DNA of 41,306 nt. Origin: Lingula anatina (Eukaryota > Brachiopoda > Lingulata > Lingulida > Lingulidae). Where the stretch lies: contig NW_019773847.1 in NCBI RefSeq assembly GCF_001039355.2, positions 1,092,395 to 1,133,700 of the forward strand, written 5' to 3'. Numbering within the stretch: the stretch's first letter is position 1; each line of letters opens with the position of its first letter. The notes under the pieces are model-generated. The model was not told the origin of the DNA, did no database searches, and saw only the letters and a program-made list of their open reading frames with translations. This document shows positions 1 through 10,605 of this stretch, in pieces. The position numbers and the translations under genes are program-made.

Positions 1-82
1 TCAGATTTTCATTATGATAATCTGACTGGGGAGTCAGATTTTAATAATGAAAAGCTGACTGGGGAGTCACATTTTAGGGGAG
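1..82. repeat. Short degenerate direct repeat
   Basis: The words gactggggagtcag and ggagtcacattt recur three to four times with small changes, at intervals of about 20-36 bases. The repeat runs up to the stop codon of methyltransferase fragment A. I see no coding sense in it. Confidence 0.5.
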
Positions 83-287
83 TCACATTTTCATGGTACA
101 CCGGTATACATTAATGATGCCCGTAGCTACATTGGCCAGATATTTCTCTTCCTTCCGCATTTCCTCTTTCTTCCAAAGCCCGTTGTCTTCGTGAATTTTC
201 AGCCAGTCGTCCCAGCTGGGATGTATTTCTCTCTTGTAGCCAAAACAACATACCCGCCTGTAAAAGATATAGCGTGAATTACTCACG

Positions 288-482
288 TGTTGCGGCTTAA
301 ATCTTTAATGGGGCGTCCGACTGAGTGTAAATTAACATTTGGTGAATAGTGGAGAATAACCGTAATTACTTACTGGCTGCGGCTAATACCCTTTATGGCA
401 ATCGTCAAGGATAGCCCAATGGCATACGACTAAGTGTAAATTCAAGAAAAAAATAACATTTGAAGAATAGTGGAGTCAGCCA
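288..482. repeat. Degenerate tandem pair in the last intron of copy A
   Basis: Two related stretches, about 288-362 and 379-482, share tgcggct, cgactgagtgtaaatt or its variant cgactaagtgtaaatt, aacatttg and gaatagtggag in the same order. Copy B lacks this stretch because its own deletion removes it. Confidence 0.5.
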
Positions 483-1146
483 TAACGGCAGACTGGCGAA
501 TGATAGGTGTTTACAAATATTATCTGGCAAAATTTACCCACGGTATCAGTCGAATTATAATCAAAAGCAAAGCGATACAAATTCAAGTTTTTTAGGTGTT
601 ACCTTGATATAGCTTTTGGGAAGACATTTCCAAATATTTCACCCTCATCGCAAAAATCAAGAATCTACACCGGCTCGTATGTTTTGTTTTTTGTTTTTCT
701 ATTTTCGTATGATGTCATACTGTGTCAGGGGCATCGTGTTTGCTAATCTCGAATGCCTTCCATTACCACCTGTGAGTTCCACGAATGATGACATCTGTTT
801 ACTAAGACTGACACTTTTTACAACCGAACATTGTTTCTGAGACTTTCATACCTGGCTTGGTGATTCTAATCAGTTCTGGAAGACAGCTGGCATCGACGTT
901 GTTCGCCGCCAAACAACCTACAGAGACCACGCAGTCATAATATCCTGCAAATCATTTGCAAAATAATTCAGTTTCATTTTATGCTATAGCAAAGACAACT
1001 GATAACACCGATCAATCAACTTACTTATAAAGAGTGTTCATGTATGCACTTAATCTCCCACCCAAATCGTAACGACACGTTCTATCATTATAATGTTAAG
1101 ATTTAACCAAAGCATTGTTTATTTAGTAATATGTCACTGGAAGTGT

Positions 1147-1148
1147 TT

Positions 1149-1187
<39 letters not shown>

Positions 1188-1199
1188 TTTTATTTTATT
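1147..1199. repeat. (TTTA)n microsatellite
   Basis: A run of about eleven ATTT units followed by ATTTT units lies in the intron between exons 3 and 4 of methyltransferase fragment A. Confidence 0.9.
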
Positions 1200-1477
1200 T
1201 TTTGCAATATTTTTGTCACTTATTTACAACTTACACGGGTGCAATCAATCTCATCCGCAAGTGTGAATCCGATTGTATTCAAATTAAATGCCATTTCTAT
1301 ATTAAGACCATTAGGTTAGGCTGCGCATTCAGTTTACCTGATTCGATATCCAATCCGTTAGGCCCTAACAAATCACAAATACTTCTCTAGTAAATCCCTT
1401 TCTGACTGGCTATTTTCAACATCTCCTGAGTTCCACCAAGAGCCTCCAGGTTCGTAAATCTATGCACATTTTTGAAT

Positions 1478-2599
1478 CTGATGATAAAAATCAACAAATC
1501 TGAGTTGAACATTTAAATAAACCTCTCAAGTATTAAACCGATTATCATTATTCCTCGTGCCGTTTTAAAATTGATCACATTGATCGAGCTGGACGTAAAA
1601 AGTTTTTACCACAAAAAGAACTGAAGGATAGCAATCAAAAATAAACATCACTGATTTTGCCAGATAACTGTTTTATCGCGACCCGTATCCCCTGCTATAC
1701 TAATATACATTTGTGTATTTACCATTGTTTGGTTACTGTAGACGTAAGGAAACACTGGGTGCTAAACCCTGATTGCTACATGTATATCCCTGCAAACCAA
1801 CGTGTGAAAGATATCGCCAAAGTTACGATAGACACGAATCAACTAAGAAGCAATCGATGAAAATAACCCACTGGGTAAGTTAAGGTGGCAATATAGGTTA
1901 GAGACTTTCTCTTAAAATAAAGGTCTTAGCTTTTTTTCCTGTCATATTATTTTAATGAATCTTCAAAACATCTAATTATGCTTGGAACACAGCTCCAACT
2001 TCATCGTAATATTGGGATTTTGGGGACAAAAACACCATTTTTAAACACCTGTTTTTTTCTCAGGCACATGGACAGCTATATACATGATTTTAATGGTATT
2101 ATAACACTTGAACAAAGTACTACAAAACGGAGTCAGGCATTTTTTTTCAGAGACTTAATGTTGATTTAATCTATATCGGGGCAAGTGTAAGGGATGCGCT
2201 CTAGGATGTGCACACAATAGCAGCATCGCAGGCGATCTTGTCCATATTCGCCGAGAAGGTATTGGGGTCAGAAAGGAGAAAAAAGTGAAAACTTTACAAT
2301 AGTACAGCACAAAATCCCCAAAATGCTCATCCGTATTTGTAAATTTTACAGATGTGATTTTTAGTTACGTGCATACTATTATTCTTATTATCGATCTGAT
2401 AAATATAAATAAGTGCCCCGTGAGAAGAAAGTGATTAATAAATTGAGCATAATTTGATGAACACATGAAACTGAGCAGAAAGAAAAATCCATCAAGGGTT
2501 TATTGTCGGCATTAATTGAAATGGGTGTTTATAATGCAGAATAATAATAATTAATGTGAGAATAATGTATTTTTACCTAACACACGGTTCTTTTGGATG
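1478..2599. other. Intergenic stretch with no recognisable feature
   Basis: AT-rich sequence. I searched it for the missing exons 1-2 of fragment A (a SAM-binding GAGTG motif on the minus strand) and did not find them. Open frames here are short and show no family motifs. Confidence 0.5.
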
Positions 2600-4285
2600 T
2601 CCTTTTCTGGGTTTTTAGCATGTCTTGCATCTGGGAACTTTTGCGGGTTGGTGAAATTTACCAGATTTGTACGCATCTTCTTCGCATTTTCTAAACGCGT
2701 CCATTTGTCTCAGTTTTTGTCTGCGGGCATGTCGTCGATTCTCCTTGTTCACACTACATGTAACTGTTTCGCACTTTAAAATTTTAATTCGTACTTCATA
2801 GGCCTTCTGAAATTCTTCCCTTGCCATTTTGGTAAAGTCCAAACCTGCCCGATTGAAAATCACTTTATTAGTAACCGTTTGATCGTCATTGAAGTAGGAC
2901 AAGGCCAGATACAAACCAAGTGTCACGGCACTGGGGGTTTGATACTGGTCTTTAGGAACGAAATTCCACACAGTGCTATGAAAGGACTCGTTCTGATTTT
3001 GTGTCAAGCCACGAAGACATCCATTCAACAATCTAGGGTCCGACAGTTCGTCTCTTTATACGTGTCTGTTCCACACGCTTGGTCCACTTTATACTTGCAC
3101 CAGCTGTCTGCACCTGTAATGATTGAACCAAAAAGTTTCTTAAAAGTCAAGTAAATATAGGCAATTGTTTTATCTTGTGTTAGTGATGATTAATTTAATC
3201 ATTTGACGAGTGTTCATATTAATGATCTAGATTTGTTATGTCAATTGCTAAATGTAACTGGTACAAATATTTTCTTAATTTTCAAAGACAAGTTTAATTA
3301 AACTAACCAGGAGTGCCAAAATACCATAGCAGCTCCCTTTCATCCTTATTTTTATTCTTTTGTTTAAATCATTATTTGTTGATTTATTGGGACTTTGGTA
3401 TTTAAATATTGAAAGAAGTTCGGATTTAAGATGTGAGCATCAAATAAGTCAAATCTGTGGAGTCTTACCATCGGGACAGGATCAGTATAGTGCCTGGAAA
3501 TGGCTTTAGTTTCCTTCACCATGCCCTCCAAATTCCCTCGATTTCTTCTAATGGCCAGGCCATAGAAGATTTGCATGGCATCAATGCGTTGTTGCGTCAA
3601 ACGCGCTGCAGACCCTTCCCGTCACTCAATTTTACCCCTGAAAGTAATAATTACAACATTTTGGAAAGAAATCATCCAAGTGAGGGAGGAAGCTATTAGA
3701 CAAACCAAGCTGTATAAGTTTAACCAGAGCAGATTAGCAAAGTATCAAAATATCATAATTTGTCATGCGAATTGTGAATTAAAATTATTTGGCACTCCCC
3801 CCCCCAAAAAAAAAAAAAAAATGACAGTACAGTGCATACATCGGTACTATAGAAACTCTTTTGTGTAGTACTAAATTGCAGTGCTACTGTGACAGACAAA
3901 GAACATAAACTACATTTGACAGCAGAAACTGTTTTTCAATATGAAATACCTCTATTTCTCTCTACGAGCCGCCTGAGTCTGCTTCCCATCCGTTTCTGCG
4001 CATGTCCAATACACTCCTCCTTGACCAGCTCAAATTCTGGACCGTAGGGTTGTTCCTGCTGGACACTTCGGAATACAGAGCTGTTGTAACGTAGACTATA
4101 CAGCTCCATAGACCTACAAAAATGTTATGATTGAATATATTAAACTTTACAGAACATTTTATTAACGATTGATATTACGACTGTACTTTTTATATTATTT
4201 CATTGACACTTAGATTGTCGCTTTTATCCTTGTATTTTAAATATCTAATGAACCTATTTGTATGAGTGCTGTGACTCTAAATGGA

Positions 4286-4325
<40 letters not shown>

Positions 4326-5228
4326 TGCTGTAGAGCACCGATGCACCTTCTGCTTCCATCGACTGCGCCAAGCCCGGTAGTTCTTAGTGCATTCCTCAAA
4401 ATGGGAAAGTTCGAAATCTACTTCTTCGGCTGTTGTATGCGGCGTTTTATAGAAATTTTCACACGTTCTACATGCTGAACTCATATAGTGGACGTCCAAC
4501 ACTTCTCCCGTATCTACTGATATCGCCGCAACGAACCCGTGTTTAGAATTGTGGCGGCTTTGCCATGAGCCTTCTATGGTGATAGCGCAGTCCATAACCT
4601 CCCCCGGATCGATGTCCTCGCCTTGCAGAAGCTGCTTTACTCGTAGCGTCGCCTTATCCGTGCTCTCCTGGGCAGTCTGTCGTGCTGTGTCTCCTAACTG
4701 TTTGGTATGGTCCAGCCAGGGATGGCTATGAAGAGGGGGAGGCATGGATAAAAATGAACTCAGTCTTGTAGCTGCATGGCGACCTTTTCCAATCGCACCC
4801 ATGCCCAAAACGCTAGCCCTATTTATTCTAAAAAAATGTCCAGTTCTTCTAGAGGTCGATGTCCACCCTTCCGCAAAGCACACATTCCCATTTCATTTCA
4901 CTTGACCACCGCTGACGCCTCGTTGAATTCTCTTTCAGTCTTGTCTCGCCCCCACAAGTGCGGCAAGCACAGGGGGCACTGACAATTTTTGTAACTGTTT
5001 GCAGTGCCAAATGCGATATCCCTCCGTCTCAGGTGTAACTATGTCTTCGTCGTCGCTTTCGAACACGATGTGTGCTTTCAGTTTCCTAGCGCTTGCACCA
5101 TTTGGTAATATCTCATGCTCGTCCTCCGCATACTTTGGTCTTCCCCATCCACCTCTTTGACTTTCTGTTAATATTCTCTTACGTTCTTCAGGAAATGTAG
5201 CTTTTGATTTTCTCTTTCTTTTACCCAT
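2600..5228 (-). pseudogene. Mutator-like transposase gene, multi-exon, degenerate
   Basis: Minus-strand pieces together resemble the Mutator-like transposase domain proteins common in invertebrate genomes. In order: a basic N-terminus from 5228; a zinc-binding-like CACRTCGG...CVLC stretch near 4870-4990; FFRINRASVLGMGAIGKGR and ISVDTGEVLDVHYMSSACRTC at 4335-4850; an exon at about 3950-4118 with KEECIGHAQKRMGSRLRRL; an exon at about 3465-3635 with FYGLAIRRNRGNLEGM; and the C-terminal part at 2615-3110 with ADSWCKY and LTQNQNESFHSTVWN. Lesions: frame changes near 5010, 4865, 4375, 3600 and 3050. In the exon near 4095 about eight codons are missing where relatives carry a GDGD-type acidic motif. 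The element should not encode active transposase. I could not find terminal inverted repeats, so the element ends are unknown. The family call is from remembered motifs, not a search. Confidence 0.75.
4286..4323. repeat. (TTA)n microsatellite
   Basis: About twelve units lie directly inside the donor of an intron of the Mutator-like gene. On the minus strand the GT is followed at once by AATAATAAT. Confidence 0.9.
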
Positions 5229-5287
5229 CTCGACAACGATGTATGCTTACCGACGTAAGACTTTTGAAATACAATTACACGTGCTGC

Positions 5288-5297
5288 TATTTATATA
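5288..5297 (-). promoter_or_regulatory. TATA box of the Mutator-like transposase gene
   Basis: On the minus strand the sequence reads TATATAAATA, starting about 70 bases upstream of the ATG at 5228. This places transcription start near 5265 with a short leader. The call rests on motif and spacing only. Confidence 0.5.
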
Positions 5298-5579
5298 GCA
5301 CACTTTCAAGAGTGGACTGGACTTGAGATGGAACTGGGAGATATTATCAGATCGTTAACTTTTACTGATGCGCTGTTCACACTCAAGAGCGACTATCAAA
5401 ACAGCTCAAGCGGAACAATAGGCAATGCTTTGCCGATCGCTGTTTATGACAAAGGGGGTATGGCGCATCCCTGTTCTATTGTTTCTCTAGTCGTGCTGGT
5501 GCTGCTAACTAAGGTCCGCCCACTGAGTTTACCCATAACAACGGTCCTTGACAACGAAGGAGGGGCATAGACCAGGCCA

Positions 5580-6240
5580 CAGCTGCCGATGTGTGCAGCA
5601 TCAAAATCCTCAGAAAAAACACATTTCTTGTTCAAAATGTATGCTGTATGCTGTTCGTGAACTATTCGTGGCAGCTCGTAGCAGTCGTGGCATGGCGCGC
5701 ACTGCCACGCACTGGCACGCATCCTCCCGCATCGTCCCGACGAGTTCACGACGAGTTCACAAACAGTTTGCGCACAGATCACTACCCGGTCACGAAATTT
5801 TGTCGTGACCAAAATTTTGAACATTTCAAAATTATTGTCCCGACATGGCACGCAGTCACTGTGGGTTTACGAACACTTCACGCCAGTTTACGTCTAGTTT
5901 GCGCACTGGCACGACTCGAACCGTGCCAATGCGTGCCACAGAATCGTCCAAGTGTCAGCCTTGCAATATCGAGTTCGCAGACAGTCCGTAAGCACGTAAG
6001 GAGGATGTTGAACATGTCCAAAAGATTCTACGAATAGCCTGCGAACAGTGAGGCCGCAAGCGTAACTAGCTCCCCTCGCACCGAGTTAGCAAGAAATACG
6101 CGCGTTGTGCAAGACGCACGTCGCAAGCAATGAAGGAGCAAGTGCCTTTTACGTGTTCAGTAAGGTGCACGCCCTCACAACTAACGAACTAAGTCGAGAG
6201 AACACCGGGAATGTTTCGCACGTGCGTCACCCCCACGCCT
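5580..6240. other. Motif-rich, GC-richer stretch, probable transposon end or control region
   Basis: Compared with its surroundings this stretch is richer in G+C and full of recurring words on one strand: tggcacgc, gcgcac, gagttcac, gtttac and gtttgcgcac. It contains the small inverted unit cacgaaattttgtcgtg. Such word clusters are typical of subterminal regions of DNA transposons. The plus-strand TATA box and exon that follow fit that reading. No terminal inverted repeat was identified, and I do not recognise the family. Confidence 0.35.
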
Positions 6241-6244
6241 GGTG

Positions 6245-6252
6245 TATAAAAG
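6245..6252 (+). promoter_or_regulatory. Strong TATA box, plus strand
   Basis: TATAAAAG lies in a GC-rich setting 112 bases before the ATG at 6357. The intervening leader has no upstream splice donor that I can see. It would drive the broken exon at 6357-6438. Confidence 0.55.
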
Positions 6253-6356
6253 GCGTGCTCACGACGCACGATCGTGTCTTTACAATGAACGTCGACTGTG
6301 TAACTTGTACAACAATTTTCAAAATTTTCAAATTTTTGCTCAATTTAGTTTCTAAT

Positions 6357-6438
6357 ATGCCTCCAAAAGGCAAGAGTTAAGCAAAACTGACGCAAACGGG
6401 CACTACTTTCGCCGTGCGTTACATTCCCTTCTTAAGTG
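6357..6438 (+). pseudogene. Broken first coding exon, probably of a transposon gene
   Basis: ATG opens MPPKGKS and is then closed by TAA. Shifting frame by two bases right after the stop gives KTDANGHYFRRALHSLLKW, ending at a good donor (gtgagt at 6439). The two parts together look like one exon damaged by a small indel. With the TATA box upstream it resembles the first exon of a DNA-transposon protein. No later exons could be followed. The family is not recognised. Confidence 0.4.
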
Positions 6439-6439
6439 G

Positions 6440-7393
6440 TGAGTGTAGCGGCCCTGCCTGAATATTGTATATTGGCGGGATTGGTGACATGAAGGTCGTT
6501 CTACATTGCCGCACGTGAAGTATATCCAGAGTCATGTCTAAGTCGTTTTACACTGCCGTTATCATACAGCTGGTGTAGGTATCTGTTTGCAACACTTGCT
6601 GGTACCTGAGCTTGATGTTAGTTAGTGTGTGTAACACAGGCATATTGACCCTGCACTGGTTGACCGTACAGTGAACATGTACTCATAGGAACCTCTATGG
6701 GACTCTTTATAAATCTTACTATATTCTATATGACCTCCTATAGCATCCCCATCATATGGTCTATAGGACGCCCTATAACCGGTGGGGGGGGGGGGGGGGG
6801 GCAGGAAATATCAACAGAAATGAAGAAATACTTTCACTGGCACATGTATAACATTATAAAGATACACTTTTTATGATTTTTTTTTTCAACGCAAATTTTC
6901 TATACCATTTTGTGATTATGCTTCCGATTTGAATTTAGTTAGGTGTATAATGAAAATTTTGCAGGCCACATGGTTTCAAATACTCTTTTAACTTATTTGA
7001 TGATTACGAAGATGGTGTGGTAACTGAGTTCATTGTTATAACATCGGCGCAAGACGAAGGGGTTTTCATTAAGTTTTCATAAAGCTTCACAAGAACTTTC
7101 CAAAGATAATTAATATTAATTCATCATATGAGATTTTTTTCTACAAGTTTCAGATTAGAACAAACAAGATATTAAACGGAAGACGATTTACATGGAAGAA
7201 TAAGACAAAGTCAAACATTTTTTTAAAGTTTATTTCACAATACTCGGTATATTATGTTCCAGTCAGTTTGACATATTACAGGCCCAATATGATATTTAAT
7301 AACTTCATTTGAATGGCTCTCTAATATTTGTAATTATCGATATATTTTTATTTCATATCTGTCGATATTATCTTAACAGTTTATCCCAAACGT
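6440..7393. other. Intergenic stretch with poly-G run
   Basis: No gene seen. A run of about 20 G lies at 6782-6801. Just before it, 6680-6780 has several related words (ctataggac, ctcctatag, cctctatgg) that look like a decayed short repeat. The remainder is AT-rich without motifs. Confidence 0.5.
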
Positions 7394-7399
7394 TTTATT
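7394..7399 (-). promoter_or_regulatory. Polyadenylation signal of subtilisin S1
   Basis: On the minus strand the sequence reads AATAAA 83 bases past the S1 stop codon. Between them lies a T-rich run (A-rich on the plus strand, 7441-7475). It would give a short 3' UTR. Confidence 0.5.
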
Positions 7400-7481
7400 T
7401 CCTCAATAAAATATAATTAACCAGAGGTTGAAAAATAAATTAAAAAAAAAAAAAAAGAAAAAAAAAAAAAAAAACAATAAG

Positions 7482-9914
7482 CTACTTTTTATCCGTCGCA
7501 TCAGAGTAACAACCGACATGAAGAAATCTGGTTGTTGTGGAAATGCTATCACATACCCTATTAATTCTGCAACTCCAAAAATATGCCCCGGTACATGTCG
7601 CTTCCCAGCGACAGTTATGCTCAGTCGGGCTGTCAGTGATCACGTTTTCTGTAGCCTGCTGATTGAGATAGGCCGCCACTTCTGCTGGCGCAGGTCGGTA
7701 GTCGAGCGAGCTCATGAAGGCGGCGGCCGCGCCGGCAACAAAGGCGGCGGCTACTGATGTACCGCTACGTTGGTCGTAGGCGTCTGGGGAACCGGCAGTG
7801 CTACTGAGTATGTCCGTACCCGGAGCCCAAATGTCTACCTCAGGCCCATAGTTGGAATAGATGGCCTTGGTGTCTCCTACGGCTGATGCACCAACAGTGA
7901 TGGCGGCTTCCGAACTACCGGGGGATTGGTAATATGACAGGCCATTATTGTTGCCAGACCCCGTTATCACTGTTATTCCATAATTAGTAAATGAGTGTAT
8001 AGCAGCATTAAAAGCATCGTTGCGACTGGACTGCAATGCCAGCACCATGATAGACTTCTGACCAGTGGCGAGTATCGGAAACGCTGCTTGGTACATCCCC
8101 CATATTGTCCAACTGACGTACCCAGATCCAGTATCATTTAGTATTTTCACGTTGATAAGATTCACGTTCTTGGCCACGCCCACTGTTTTCCCGCCAATTA
8201 TCCCGGCCATGTGGGTGCCGTGACCATTGATGTCGGTAAAATTCCAGCTGTTCAAGGCTTTGACCCCCGGCGTAACGCGTGTGTAGCCGTCGCTATTTGA
8301 GAATTCTTGGTGTTCCGCGTAAATCCCTGAATCAAAAATGTAGACGTTGACGTCACTTCCGGTACCCTTGACATTGAATTTACCGTCAAGTTGGCCATTC
8401 GGTTGATCAATCCTGTCAAGGCCCTATTAGTGGAAAAAATAATCTTGTTTTTATATAACCTGTTTATCTTTAGTTCTTAAGAAAGAATATATATCAAAAC
8501 TTACCAGTGACGCTATCGTTCAGATTAAAAGTAACAGCAATAAAGGCAAGCAGCATAGGTATATTGGACCCAGTTTAAGTTAATAGATCTATATTATATT
8601 GGCATATAAAACCCCATCACCACCTTTCTGACTTACAAGACCCAATGACTAAGATGCATCACTTTTTCATGTAGACCTGTGTTTGTTGGCGAAAAATCTG
8701 AAATGCCATACACACCCAATCTGTTGCAGCCGTCCTCTGTGGGCATACGTTGTTATCCACAGATTCTTCAGCCGCCATGCACTCACAGGGGACGTGGCAT
8801 ACTGGTGCCTGTGCCGTGGTCACTATACTGTCCTGGTAGATGGCTTCCACCACGTCCACCCTCCGTCGCAATAGACGGAGACCCCTGTAGATATACTTGT
8901 ATTACAATGGACTTCTGTAATTTGCGCAATAAGAAAACTTTGCACAACGGGCCTTCTTTTACTACAAGAGTTGAACGCCAAAGTCAACGGAAAGTGAATT
9001 GGCAAATTTGCCTCACTCTTACTTTAACATTCTCATTATCTTGACTGATAACATCGACTATCCTTTGGAGATTTGGTTAGAGATTACACAAGTGTTAAAA
9101 ATTACTGAACAGGTGAATCCAATTATCAGTCTGTTTTTACAGTATCTTAGCGAGAATAGGCATTTAAGTAACTAATTCCACATCGGTCTGTCACCAGCTT
9201 AAACTTTTACGTGAAACGTGTAAATTTATGTCTGAAAAATGATCAACAATTACATTAATCATTAATACTGTGCATGGGTATTCCAGAAATAAAGGAAAGA
9301 AAAGAGCTCAGACACATTCTTATTTACTCACTCCTCGTGTGTTTCGACTACGACCATCTTCGTGTCCCCAAAGTCCATCATCACCCCGACCGAGGGGTCA
9401 TTTTCAAAGGCAGAACTACGTCCATTTGTGACGAAATAGAGGTCAGACTTTAAACTATCTACAAACTTTAATGCTGAAAAAGCAACAAAGAAATGAATAT
9501 GAAATATATACATGTAGTTATGAATCTTCAAATCTCTTCTGCAATACGCAGCCTTCGACAACAGCTTGTCGCAACAATTATTTCAGCATACCTTTTAGTG
9601 CAAACAGGGATTAATAAATGTAGACAAATTTTCCTTTATGAAAATAAGATGCCTTATAATACTAATTGCATTCTGCCAGCTCATTTGCATGAGGCTATAC
9701 CCAGTAAACATAGAACAAACTTATAACGTTATCATAACGTTTATGTAACCTAAGAACCCTACTAAAAACGTAAGGGTAACGTTATGGTAACGGTAGGGTA
9801 ACGTTATTAATTGCTGAACAGTGGGTCAATATAGTCTACGGGTAGGCTAGCAATCCACCGTGTACTTTTGAATAACAATGTCAAACGTCGACATATCACG
9901 TGGATAATATAAAC

Positions 9915-9946
<32 letters not shown>

Positions 9947-10576
9947 TATTAAACCGGTTTGTGGGTCCACTCCCTGCTTTAGTTTGACAATGTAAGTGTC
10001 TGGCACTCCGCTGTCCCCAGTGTAGGTGTGGAGTTCAACTAGAACAGAAAATAAAGGTAAGGTTGTGTCCCTGTAAGGCATCGGCTTCTTTGAGTATGTA
10101 CAACACATGGCAGTGTCGGTATTAGTGCATTTGTTTTATAGTGGATCAAATAAATGCCATAGTTTACAAAGATTGCGATAGCATACATTTTACAACGCAA
10201 GAACATCCATTTTAATTCCGCCATTCGACTGTTAGTGTGTTTGCAAACAACACCCTGTGTATCACTAAATTGTTTTACTTATTCAGACGTAAGACAATAA
10301 TCTCGATTGCTAAAGGATCAAATGTCACTCTTCCTCTACAGATACTGAGTAGTGGTTGGAGTGAAGACTAAATAGGATATATATATTTGTTTACATCGGA
10401 CATGAGAGAAAGGGGATTGTCGAAGTCGTGCTGGAAAGAGTGCCATACTTACCGTTAGTGGCATCTGCGGGGAATATGTTTCGATCACCGTCTACATAAG
10501 GCTCAGCAGTGACGGAATAAACCAGATTAGAGAGGAAAAGTATGATAGAAATCCCCGCTGCAGTCCCAAATGTCAT
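7482..10576 (-). CDS. Secreted proteinase K-like subtilisin S1 (peptidase S8A), five coding exons
   Basis: Coding exons: 10453-10576, 9955-10038, 9332-9473, 8716-8884 and 7482-8423; intron phases 1, 1, 2, 0; 486 aa. Residues 1-24 look like a signal peptide. The I9 inhibitor prodomain follows (VPDTYIVKLKQG, then VEAIYQDS). A four-cysteine segment (C-x3-C-x-C-x11-C) precedes the expected maturation site at WGLDRIDQ, about residue 173. The S8 catalytic residues are in place: Asp204 (FDSG), His241 (GHGTH), oxyanion Asn331 (GSGNN) and Ser396 (SGTS). A five-cysteine tail ends the protein. Oddities: the SLGG substrate-strand motif is replaced by VLALQSS, and SGTS is followed by VAAA instead of MASP. 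It may be an active protease with altered specificity or a weakened enzyme. A 3' splice site at 10590 implies a 5'-UTR intron, which would contain the LINE upstream. The exon 2 donor (gtttaa) is weak. Confidence 0.9.
9690..9830. repeat. Cluster of aacgttat words in S1 intron 2, possible small MITE
   Basis: The words taacgttat, ataacgtt, gggtaac and ggtaacg recur over about 100 bases. They are flanked by cccagtaaaca on the left and gaacagtggg on the right, which are imperfect inverted repeats of each other. This suggests a short inserted element of about 130 bp. No target duplication was identified. Confidence 0.4.
9914..9945. repeat. (TAA)n microsatellite
   Basis: About ten TAA units lie in S1 intron 2, only 10 bases from the exon 2 donor. 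Confidence 0.9.
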
Positions 10577-10605
10577 CTTTATAAAAGGGCTGAAATATTT
10601 AGAAA

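Larger units (their letters stand above)
83..1477 (-). pseudogene. METTL27-like methyltransferase fragment, copy A (exons 3-5, broken)
   Basis: This is the 3' part of a gene related to METTL27/WBSCR27, a class I SAM-dependent methyltransferase family of unsettled substrate. It aligns with exons 3-5 of copy C at 34-36 kb. Exon 3 is 1338-1477, exon 4 is 852-944 (YYDCVVSVG then CLPELIRITKP) and exon 5 is 83-257 (WDDWLKIHEDNGLWKK). The splice sites are kept, but reading is broken. Exon 3 has 4 extra bases near its start and an in-frame TAG where copy C has an Asn codon. Exon 5 lacks about 22 bases just before WDDW, a frameshift. Exons 1-2, with the SAM-binding glycine motif, were not found up to 2.6 kb. 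Exon 4 and its downstream intron are almost identical to copy B. It is probably a dead gene fragment; an assembly error is unlikely because there are three separate lesions. Confidence 0.85.

Noticed and set aside
5444-5851. Minus-strand 135-codon open frame
   Set aside because: It lies in the word-rich region, where recurring gc-rich words open frames on both strands (plus 5591-6037 as well). No domain is recognisable in either.
7428-7757. Plus-strand frame opposite S1
   Set aside because: It starts in the A-rich 3' UTR tract and then reads the complement of the S1 catalytic exon.
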